55,527 nt of DNA, from positions 1-55,527 of the forward strand of contig NZ_BCNF01000064.1 of assembly GCF_001485495.1 (NCBI RefSeq), read 5' to 3'. A program made the position numbers and the translations under genes. Below are positions 49,542-55,527 of the stretch, in pieces (position 1 is the stretch's first letter; every line of letters starts with the position of its first letter). The stretch is from Gordonia desulfuricans NBRC 100010 (GTDB lineage Bacteria > Actinomycetota > Actinomycetes > Mycobacteriales > Mycobacteriaceae). Under the pieces are notes generated by a model. It saw nothing but the letters and a program-made list of their open reading frames with translations, did not search any database and was not told the DNA's origin.

Positions 49542-50572
49542 CCGTTCCCGAGCGGCGGCGCCCGTCCCCATCCGTCAACCGAGTGGTGGCGGGTGCCGCC
49601 GTCTTCGTCACCCTTGTGCTGGTCGCGGTGATCGGGACCATCGTGTTCTGGCCCTCGGGGTCCGACGATTCCCGTGACACCCCGCAGAACACGGTCCGAA
49701 CCTTCCTGCATGCACTCGCCGACGCCGACGGCACCCGGGCCCGACAGCTGATCGTCACACCGCCCTCGACGGCGTTCCTGTCCGACACCGCGATCGCCGT
49801 CCAGCGTCGGGCCGCACCGATCACCGCGATCGAGGTGGTCACACCCGGCCCCGACACCACCGGCCCCGACACCACCGGAGCCGGTGGCGCCGAGTCGGGC
49901 GGGCCGATCGCGGTGACCGCTCGATTCCGCTCGGGTACCGAGCCGGTCGAGGTGACCTACCGCCTGTCCGGGGCTCCCGGACGCTGGGTGATCGACGGTG
50001 CGGTCATCCCGGTCACCATCCCGCAGGACACCCAACGCGCACTCGCCGGTCTGTCCCTGCTCGGTCACGCCACCACCGGAATCCGCACCGCCCACATCTT
50101 CGGCGGCCCGCTGGTGTGGGGGAGCGGCACCCGCTATCTCGCGATCGCCGACTCCGGTGGTCAGGCGAGAGGCGGTGTCGGGTCCGTATCGCCCACCCCG
50201 GATCTGGCGGTGAGCCTGACCGACGCCGGCACGCACGCCGTCGACGACGCGTTGACCGCCTATTTCGCCGAGTGCGCCCGGTCGCGGCAAGCCGACGCCT
50301 CCACCGATCGGCCCGGCTGTACTCAACGTCTGTTCCGTTCGGCCACAACCGATTCCGTGCAATGGACTCCTCCCGATGATCTCGACGAGCTGCTGATCGA
50401 GATCGACAAGCCCACGCCGTTACGGGTGCCGGTGTTCGGCAGCGTCACCTGGACTGCCGAGTATGCGGCCACCTACGGCGGTGACCATTCGGCGACCGTC
50501 GACCAGATCGTGGACGGCACGGTCGATCTCAGGGCGCGGCCGGATCCGCGGTTCACCGCCTCCGTGCGCTAG
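49538..50572 (+). CDS. Unknown single-pass membrane/secreted protein
   Basis: 344 residues. A basic, proline-containing tail (TVPERRRPSPSVNR) and one membrane helix (about 16-38) are followed by an extracytoplasmic region. It starts with a segment like DUF4878/NTF2-type lipoprotein folds: TPQNTVRTFLHALADADGTRARQL, then PVEVTYRLSGAPGRWVIDG. A second part (FGGPLVWGSGTRYLAIAD ... FFAECARSR-like YFAECARSRQADA) ends with a beta-rich stretch. The TGPDTTGPDTTG direct repeat (about 105-116) is low complexity. The GTG at 49538 overlaps the htpG stop (GTGA), so it is translated with htpG, an unusual partner for an envelope protein. Function unknown; the NTF2-type similarity is weak. Confidence 0.72.
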   Translation: MTVPERRRPSPSVNRVVAGAAVFVTLVLVAVIGTIVFWPSGSDDSRDTPQNTVRTFLHALADADGTRARQLIVTPPSTAFLSDTAIAVQRRAAPITAIEVVTPGPDTTGPDTTGAGGAESGGPIAVTARFRSGTEPVEVTYRLSGAPGRWVIDGAVIPVTIPQDTQRALAGLSLLGHATTGIRTAHIFGGPLVWGSGTRYLAIADSGGQARGGVGSVSPTPDLAVSLTDAGTHAVDDALTAYFAECARSRQADASTDRPGCTQRLFRSATTDSVQWTPPDDLDELLIEIDKPTPLRVPVFGSVTWTAEYAATYGGDHSATVDQIVDGTVDLRARPDPRFTASVR

Positions 50573-50593
50573 ATTCACGATCAGACACATTCC

Positions 50594-52645
50594 GTGGTCG
50601 GCCGACTCGTGGGAGACGAAGTGCTGGATCGAGGACCCTTTGACCGGACCCCGCCGGATCGGAACCCGACGGAGGGAACCTCGGCAGGCCGTACTGCTCG
50701 TGGGTCGGCGGTATCGCACGGCCTGGTTCGGCCGGCATCGTGGCTCGGCGAGATGATGCGGATCGAGCCCGCGGCGATCCCGATCGGCCACTCGATCCGA
50801 TCCGGCATCGCCGTCGGCGGACCGTTCGTCATCGGGTCGTTGACCGGCCATGTGCTCATCGGTATGTGGATCGGACTGGCCACGTTGTTGCTCGCCGCCG
50901 GTGAACGCGAGGGCACGTACCGGCTGAACTTCCGGATCATTGCGATCTCCACGCCGATAGCGGCGTGCGGTTACCTCCTCGGGTTCGTGCAGAACATCCC
51001 GCTGGCCGCGTTGATCCCGGTGATGGCGGCCGTCGCCCTGCTTGCGGGACTGATCGCCGGATTCGGGCCGGAGTTCTCCGTCGCGGGGATGCAGTTCTTG
51101 TTGGTTGCGTCCATCGCGATCGGTGTCGACGGCATCGACTGGTGGACCCCGATCTGGCTGTACTTGGTCGGCGGCGCGCTGTATGCCGCGCTGCTCGCGA
51201 TCGAGATGCTCGTCGAACCGCGTCGGCCGCAACGGATCGTGTTGGTCGCGCTGCTGCAGTCGCTGGCCGATCTGGCCACCGCGCGGATTGCCGACCTCGC
51301 CGACCCCGAGGATCGGAATGGGAGCGATCGGACGGGGCGGGCCCGGATCGCCGCGACAACCGCCCACCGCAACGCCGCCGGCCGGGTCTCCGAGGTCCGC
51401 GTCCACCGGATGGGATCGGCAGGCGACTGGTCGCTCGACGCCGATGTCGTGGGTGCCGCCGATCGCGTGCAGGCGCTGGTGCTGGCCTCGACCGACACCT
51501 CGGAGCTGGCGGCCGTCGGCGGGCATCTCACCGATTTGGCCGGATCGGTTGGCCGACGGCAGAAGGAGCCGACACCACCACCTACGGTGGTGCAGACCTC
51601 GACGTCCCCACTCTGCCGACGAGTCCGTGCCCTCGATCATGCGCTGGGTGGTACGCATCGCTCGGTTCTGGCGCCCCGTCGCGGGTTCACCTTCCATGCC
51701 ATCGGCTCCGAGGTCGTTTTCGCGGCCGTGCGGTTGTCCCTCTGCTTTGGGATCGCGGTGGGCGCCAAGGCGTATTTTCCGTTCAGCCACTGGTTCTGGG
51801 TCCCGCTCACCGTCTGTCTGGTGATGAAGCCGGATTTCGGATCGGTGTTCGACAGGGCCATCCTGCGGGTCGTCGGAACGGTGATCGGCGTCGCGATCGC
51901 CACGGGGGTGATCCTGCTGGTGCCGAAGGGGTGGGAAATCGGCGTCGCGATCGGGCTGCTGTCGGCGTGCGTGCCATGGTTCATGATGCGGTCGTATGCG
52001 CTCCAGGCGGTCGCGATCGCGCCGGTGGTCATCTTGCTCGTCGACGTGATCAGCCCCGGCGACAGTTCGGCGAACGACAGCTGGCAGCGCATCGGCGCCA
52101 CCGTTGTGGGCGGTCTCGTGGTGATCGTTTTCGGCTATCTGATCTGGCCGCATTCACGCCGAGCCTGGGTCGCCGAGACCTTTGCCACCGCGATGTCGTG
52201 CATCGCAACACATCTTCGGATTGCTGCCACGGCGGTTCCCGAAGATGCGGGCGCCGCGCGTCGACGGCATGACGAACTCGTGGCCGCGCGTCGTGACGCG
52301 TACCGGGCGCTGTCGGATCTGCAGACCCGGATGCAGCGGGCATCGGCCGAGCCGCCACCGGCCGGAACCACTGCGATGGCGTGGATTCCGGTGGCCACGG
52401 CCACCGGCCGGCTTGCCGATGCGGTAACCGTGTACGCCGGGCAACGACTGGCGGGGACTTACCCGCCCGATGCCGACCGTGCTGCCGTGCTCGCCGAACG
52501 GATCGTCGGACTGGGTTCCGGTGACGGACTCGACGTGACCTGTGATCGGGATTCGGATGCCGCGGGTTCGGTGGATCGGGGTTCGGAACTGAACGAGATC
52601 GACGACGAACTGTCCCGGTTACGAGGCCTGCTCGAACGGACCTGA
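50594..52645 (+). CDS. FUSC-family membrane protein (aromatic acid exporter-like)
   Basis: Up to 683 residues with the FUSC/YccC plan: a first membrane block (about residues 65-210), a soluble helical region with Asp/Arg-rich linkers, a second membrane block (about 390-530: VRLSLCFGIAVGAKAYFPFSH, then FWVPLTVCLVMKPDFGSVFDRAILRVVGTVIG) and a C-terminal helical domain. The segment VPLTVCLVMKPDFGSVFDRA is the FUSC signature. The family includes exporters of aromatic carboxylic acids and fusaric acid resistance proteins; substrate unknown. The GTG at 50594 has no ribosome site; the ATG pair at 50753 (MMRIEPAAIP) fits the expected N-terminus better and may be the true start. The end overlaps the convergent gene by 27 bases. 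Confidence 0.85.
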   Translation: MVGRLVGDEVLDRGPFDRTPPDRNPTEGTSAGRTARGSAVSHGLVRPASWLGEMMRIEPAAIPIGHSIRSGIAVGGPFVIGSLTGHVLIGMWIGLATLLLAAGEREGTYRLNFRIIAISTPIAACGYLLGFVQNIPLAALIPVMAAVALLAGLIAGFGPEFSVAGMQFLLVASIAIGVDGIDWWTPIWLYLVGGALYAALLAIEMLVEPRRPQRIVLVALLQSLADLATARIADLADPEDRNGSDRTGRARIAATTAHRNAAGRVSEVRVHRMGSAGDWSLDADVVGAADRVQALVLASTDTSELAAVGGHLTDLAGSVGRRQKEPTPPPTVVQTSTSPLCRRVRALDHALGGTHRSVLAPRRGFTFHAIGSEVVFAAVRLSLCFGIAVGAKAYFPFSHWFWVPLTVCLVMKPDFGSVFDRAILRVVGTVIGVAIATGVILLVPKGWEIGVAIGLLSACVPWFMMRSYALQAVAIAPVVILLVDVISPGDSSANDSWQRIGATVVGGLVVIVFGYLIWPHSRRAWVAETFATAMSCIATHLRIAATAVPEDAGAARRRHDELVAARRDAYRALSDLQTRMQRASAEPPPAGTTAMAWIPVATATGRLADAVTVYAGQRLAGTYPPDADRAAVLAERIVGLGSGDGLDVTCDRDSDAAGSVDRGSELNEIDDELSRLRGLLERT

Positions 52646-53110
52646 CGACTCGATCCCGGAGTCGGGACCCAACGGGACCAGCGCGAGATCGTTGGCCCGG
52701 AACAACGGATGGATCGGTACGTGGTGCCTGGCCGCGCCGTCGGTGATCACCTGCGCCCATCCACGGTCACGCGCGGTGATGCCGTCGGAACCGGGTCGTG
52801 TGTACAGGCATGCGACGCTGACCCGTGTGAACTGCTCGGTCGCCCGCGCGAATTCCGCCATCAGACCGTCGATCAGGTGGACGTTGGGTGTGGTCGGCAG
52901 CGGTATCTGGTTGATCGTCTGCATGAACTCGCGGTCGTCGAGGACGAACACGAACCAGAGCAGCGACTCGGAGAAGCCGAGCGGGCCCATCAGCGCGCGC
53001 CATCGCTGCCGGAGTTCGTCGGCTCCGTCGAAGGGCAGGCGGGCGGTGTCGATGTGCGGGATGGGTTCGGCCGGCGGGATGTGGTGGGCGGGGACGTGAT
53101 GTGGTGTCAT
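52619..53110 (-). CDS. Small unknown protein (actinobacterial type)
   Basis: 163 residues, soluble, no motif recognised. The N-terminal part is His/Pro-rich (TPHHVPAHHIPPAEPIPH). A domain that I associate with conserved actinobacterial hypotheticals follows: DELRQRWRALMGPLGFSESLL, then VFVLDDREFMQTINQIPLPT, LMAEFARATEQFTRVSVACLY, and ARDRGWAQVITDGAARHHVPI. The ATG at 53110 is chosen; the frame runs to 53368 but would overlap the divergent gene and looks non-coding. Its last 27 bases overlap the end of the FUSC gene on the other strand. Function unknown. Confidence 0.7.
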   Translation of the reverse strand: MTPHHVPAHHIPPAEPIPHIDTARLPFDGADELRQRWRALMGPLGFSESLLWFVFVLDDREFMQTINQIPLPTTPNVHLIDGLMAEFARATEQFTRVSVACLYTRPGSDGITARDRGWAQVITDGAARHHVPIHPLFRANDLALVPLGPDSGIESSGPFEQAS

Positions 53111-53175
53111 GCACCGATCGTGCGGCCGTACCACCGCGACCGGCGATCGTTGCTCCACACCTGTGGAGGGCGCCG

Positions 53176-53204
53176 TTGACAGGTCACGGCGACCCGGGGA
53201 GTAT
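53176..53204 (+). promoter_or_regulatory. Possible promoter of the nitroreductase gene
   Basis: TTGACA at 53176-53181 with GAGTAT 17 bases further (53199-53204). The -35 is perfect; the -10 is poor. It lies in the 124-base gap between the divergent genes starting at 53110 and 53235. Confidence 0.35.
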
Positions 53205-53234
53205 CGACGGTCGGACCTGTGCCACATCTGAGGC

Positions 53235-53738
53235 ATGACGGACCGGCATGACAGACTGGTCGGTATGGGTCTGCTCACCCCCGTTGCGATCCGGGTCGGT
53301 TCGATCGCGTGGCTGCCGAAGTACCTTCCGCGGATCGTCCAGTGTGACAACGCGATCCGCAAGATCACCCGGGAGCGCTACGGATTGCTCGACATCGCGG
53401 GGCTGCCCAATACGACGGTGGTGGTGGCCGGCCGCAAGAGCGGTGTGGTGCGGCGGACGCGACTGCTCGCGGTACCGCGTGACGACGGCTCCTGGCTGGT
53501 CGCGGGCTCGTATTTCGGTGGGCCGAACACCCCGCAGTGGGTGTTCAACCTCCGTGCCACCGACACCGCCGCGATCATCGACCAAGGGGTGACCCGCACG
53601 GTGCGGGTGCGGGAACTACACGACGCGGACCGCGCGGCGGCCTGGCAGACCCTCCGGTCGGTGTGGCCGAACTTCGATCTGTACGAACGCCGCACGGACC
53701 GGACGATCCCGGTCTTCGAACTGACGCCGGTGCCCTGA
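53235..53738 (+). CDS. Deazaflavin (F420)-dependent nitroreductase family protein
   Basis: 167 residues of the DDN-type split beta-barrel family: GLPNTTVVVAGRKSGVVRRTR, then LLAVPRDDGSWLVAGSYFGGP and NTPQWVFNLRATDTAAIIDQG are typical of F420-binding members such as Rv3547. These enzymes reduce quinones or nitro compounds with F420H2 at the membrane. The N-terminal part includes an amphipathic stretch (LPKYLPRIVQCDNAIRKIT). The ATG at 53235 has TGAGG just before it; the ATG at 53265 is an alternative. It is followed by a 12-bp terminator hairpin. Confidence 0.87.
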   Translation: MTDRHDRLVGMGLLTPVAIRVGSIAWLPKYLPRIVQCDNAIRKITRERYGLLDIAGLPNTTVVVAGRKSGVVRRTRLLAVPRDDGSWLVAGSYFGGPNTPQWVFNLRATDTAAIIDQGVTRTVRVRELHDADRAAAWQTLRSVWPNFDLYERRTDRTIPVFELTPVP

Positions 53739-53748
53739 CAATCTGACA

Positions 53749-53776
53749 GAGCCGAGGGCCGTGCGGCCCTCGGCTC
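53749..53776. terminator. 12-bp perfect hairpin between convergent genes
   Basis: GAGCCGAGGGCC (53749-53760), loop GTGC, exact complement (53765-53776). It starts 11 bases after the nitroreductase stop and ends 8 bases before the crotonase stop on the other strand. A two-way terminator. Confidence 0.82.
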
Positions 53777-53783
53777 CCGGGCG

Positions 53784-54608
53784 TCAGGATCCGCTGAACT
53801 TGGGCTTGCGCTTCTCGAACACGGCGGCCACGGCCTCGCCGATGTCGTTGCTGGGCAGGAAGGCGGAGTTCCACGCGGCAACGTAGCGCAGGCTGTCGGC
53901 CTGCGCCGGGGCGCGGCTGTGGTCGAGCACCGTCTTGATGCCCTGCACCACCAGCGGCGGGTTGTCGGCGATCTCGCGTGCGGTGGCGCGGGCGGCCTCG
54001 AGGAGTTCCTCGGGGGTGGCGTACACGTCGTTGACCAGGCCGATCTTCTCCGCGCGGGCGGCGTCGATGTCCTTGCCGGTGAGGGCGAGCTCGCGCAGGT
54101 GGCCGTCGCCGATCAGTCCGGGCAGTCGGGCGAGGCTGCCCACGTCGGCAACCATCGCCACGCGCACCTCACGCACGCTGAACTGGGCGTCGGCGCTCGC
54201 GTAGCGGATGTCGGCGGCGGTGATCAGGTCCACGCCGCCGCCGATGCACCAGCCGCTGATCGCCGCGATCACCGGCTTGCGACAGTCGGCGACAGCGGTG
54301 ATGGCCGCCTGCATGCTGCGCACCATGTCATGGAATTCGGTGCGCGGCTTGGCCTTCGCGTTGTCGGCGAGGACTGGTGCGAGATCGCCGGCCATCGACA
54401 CGAGGTCCAGGCCGAAGGAGAAGTGCTTGCCGGCGCCGCGCAGGATCACCGCGCGCACGGCATCGTCGGTGTCGAGGCCCTTGAACAATTCGGGCAGTTC
54501 CCGCCAGAAGTCGGGACCCATGGCGTTGCCCTTGCCGGGGCCGATCAGCGACACCTCGGCGATGCCGTCGTCGACCGTGACGTCGAATGCGTTCCACTGT
54601 TCGCTCAT
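53784..54608 (-). CDS. Crotonase, probable delta3,5-delta2,4-dienoyl-CoA isomerase
   Basis: 274-residue enoyl-CoA hydratase/isomerase superfamily protein. The oxyanion-hole segments are GAGKHFSFGLDLVSMAGDL and GWCIGGGVDLITAADIRY. The acidic residues are Asp127 (GGGVD), Glu147 (VREVRV) and Asp155 (VADVGSLARLP). Their spacing equals Asp176, Glu196 and Asp204 of rat dienoyl-CoA isomerase, and flanking text (ADVG-LxRLP, YVAAWNSAFL) also follows that enzyme rather than classical hydratase, which has Glu at both positions. It would move double bonds during oxidation of unsaturated fatty acids. It is divergent from the thioesterase at 54735. Confidence 0.9.
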   Translation of the reverse strand: MSEQWNAFDVTVDDGIAEVSLIGPGKGNAMGPDFWRELPELFKGLDTDDAVRAVILRGAGKHFSFGLDLVSMAGDLAPVLADNAKAKPRTEFHDMVRSMQAAITAVADCRKPVIAAISGWCIGGGVDLITAADIRYASADAQFSVREVRVAMVADVGSLARLPGLIGDGHLRELALTGKDIDAARAEKIGLVNDVYATPEELLEAARATAREIADNPPLVVQGIKTVLDHSRAPAQADSLRYVAAWNSAFLPSNDIGEAVAAVFEKRKPKFSGS

Positions 54609-54734
54609 ACGAGGGAGGTTACTCGCTGGTAGGAAGAACTGGACGCGAGACCGGGTATGGCCGGGGTCGGCCTGTTACAACTGATGGGATGCGGTACCGA
54701 TTCCGGCCCACCCGACGAGCGGAGCACTGAAACC

Positions 54735-55403
54735 ATGAGCGGTTACTTCACCGAGGACATCGGGGCCCAGGAGCTGCAGGAACGCACTGCCGTCGCCACC
54801 GACATCGCAGAGGCGGTACGCACCCTGATCGCCGACACGGTGCTCACCGAGGTCGACGCATCGGCGGCGGCCACCGCGATCGAACACATCGAGGCCGCGG
54901 CGGAGATCCTGCGCTCGCGCCAACTGCCGGACGACTCCTTCGGCGTGCGTTTCAACACCGACGGCACCAAGCGCACGTGGGGCAATGCCGTCATCGGTAC
55001 TCGCAACCCGATCGCACCACCGCTGGATGTCGTCTTCGACGACGACGGCCTCGCCTGGGCGGAGTTCGAGATGGGCCCGGCGTACGAGGGTCCCGCCGGT
55101 CTGGTGCATGGCGGCATCCTGGCCGCGATCCTCGACCAGATCCTGGGATCGGCCGCCGAGCATGCCGGTGCACCCGGGATGACCGGCACCCTCACCATCC
55201 GGTACCGGCAGGGCACCAAACTCGGCAAGGTGCGCGCCGAGGCGCGCCTCGATCGCGTCGAGGGGGTCAAGTCGATCGCCGTCGGTCGAATCAGCACCGC
55301 CGAGGGCACCACCGCCGAGGCCGAGGGGATCTTCATCCTGCCGCGTTGGGCCCGCGAGAGCGGCGCGGCCGACAAGATCCGCAAGGCCCTGTCCGACGGC
55401 TGA
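54735..55403 (+). CDS. PaaI-type hotdog thioesterase
   Basis: 222 residues. After a helical N-terminal region of about 100 residues (TEDIGAQELQERTAVATDIAE ...) comes a hotdog domain: GPAGLVHGGILAAILDQILGS (HGG turn and acidic Asp), then TGTLTIRYRQGTKLGKVRAEA and GRISTAEGTTAEAEGIFILPR. The organisation is like mycobacterial thioesterase-superfamily proteins with an N-terminal helical arm. The start at 54735 (MSGYFTEDIG) follows GAGCGGAGC; the frame is open from 54657, but the extra residues look non-coding. It is divergent from the dienoyl-CoA isomerase, with about 125 bases between the starts, and a shared role in acyl-CoA turnover is plausible. Confidence 0.87.
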   Translation: MSGYFTEDIGAQELQERTAVATDIAEAVRTLIADTVLTEVDASAAATAIEHIEAAAEILRSRQLPDDSFGVRFNTDGTKRTWGNAVIGTRNPIAPPLDVVFDDDGLAWAEFEMGPAYEGPAGLVHGGILAAILDQILGSAAEHAGAPGMTGTLTIRYRQGTKLGKVRAEARLDRVEGVKSIAVGRISTAEGTTAEAEGIFILPRWARESGAADKIRKALSDG

Positions 55404-55431
55404 CCATTCGCGGGGTACGCGACGATCCCTA

Positions 55432-55527
55432 CTCAATCTTCAACCGGCCGTTGGTGGTTGAGCCGATGAGGAGCGAAGCGACGTGTCGAGTCAGTGTCCA
55501 GTCTCAATCTTCAACCGGCTGTTGGTG
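55432..55527. repeat. Interspersed repeat, 71-bp spaced copies, cut by window end
   Basis: CTCAATCTTCAACCGGCCGT-TGGTG occurs at 55432-55456 and again, with one change, at 55503-55527, a spacing of 71 bases. The first is followed by GGTTGAGCCGATGAGGAGCG-AAGCGACGTGTCGA (to 55489). That part matches the unit at 1-45 in inverted orientation. The second copy is interrupted by the end of the window, so more copies probably follow. Confidence 0.75.

Noticed and set aside
47550..49571. 673-codon frame opposite htpG
   Set aside because: HtpG is intact on the other strand; long antisense frames are expected at this GC content.

Overview
The window is high-GC actinobacterial DNA of the order Mycobacteriales. 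Gene order from about 6.2 kb to 36.3 kb follows, with gains and losses, the Mycobacterium tuberculosis block Rv1821 to Rv1854c as I remember it: secA2, pgsA2, gcvH, garA, two MerR regulators flanking a DUF151 gene, gcvP, glcB, two CNNM/CorC-type membrane proteins, guaB1, gnd, M56 protease, blaI, thioesterase, ureABCFGD, ndh. The missing DUF881-type genes, the short Rv1836c-like protein and the repeat content point to a relative such as Gordonia rather than Mycobacterium; the genus is an inference. No rRNA, tRNA, CRISPR array, prophage or insertion sequence was seen.

Layout. 1-340: interspersed repeat DNA, no gene. 341-3186: minus-strand genes for a DUF503 protein, polyphosphate kinase 2, malate dehydrogenase and a META-domain membrane protein. 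3232-6080: two convergent membrane proteins of unknown function, separated by a 20-bp tandem repeat. 6197-12782: secA2, pgsA2, gcvH, garA, ftsR, DUF151 and a second MerR gene, all plus strand. 12856-16094: a palindromic site, a tandem glycine riboswitch and gcvP. 16217-27811: a minus-strand run of Rv1836c-like protein, glcB, a four-gene operon (guaB1, two CNNM proteins, an unassigned protein), gnd, M56 protease and blaI. 27940-28075: a candidate iron-regulated small RNA. 28232-34685: thioesterase, HpcH/CitE-type aldolase and urease operon. 34820-37040: ndh and an acetyltransferase, minus strand. 37257-46575: thioesterase and recC-recB-recD. 46603-55403: PIG-L deacetylase, htpG with a coupled membrane protein, a FUSC transporter, a small unknown, a DDN-type nitroreductase, a dienoyl-CoA isomerase-like crotonase and a thioesterase. 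55432-55527: repeat DNA again.

How the genes work together. GcvH and GcvP are two of the four parts of the glycine cleavage system, and gcvP sits behind a glycine-sensing RNA. GlcB and Mdh feed glyoxylate and malate into central metabolism. GarA is the FHA switch that in relatives controls 2-oxoglutarate use. GuaB1 (GMP reductase) and Gnd serve purine and pentose-phosphate metabolism. UreABC with UreF, UreG and UreD form a urease lacking UreE. RecBCD is complete with its nuclease motif. Most operon genes overlap by 1-4 bases, and several transcription units end in unusually long perfect hairpins without U-tracts.

The most interesting signal is at 27940-28075: a TTGACA/TACATT promoter with an IdeR/DtxR-like iron box across its spacer and -10, about 100 nt of non-coding DNA, then a 20-bp perfect terminator hairpin. 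It lies beside blaI, where M. tuberculosis carries the iron-sparing sRNA MrsI (ncRv11846).
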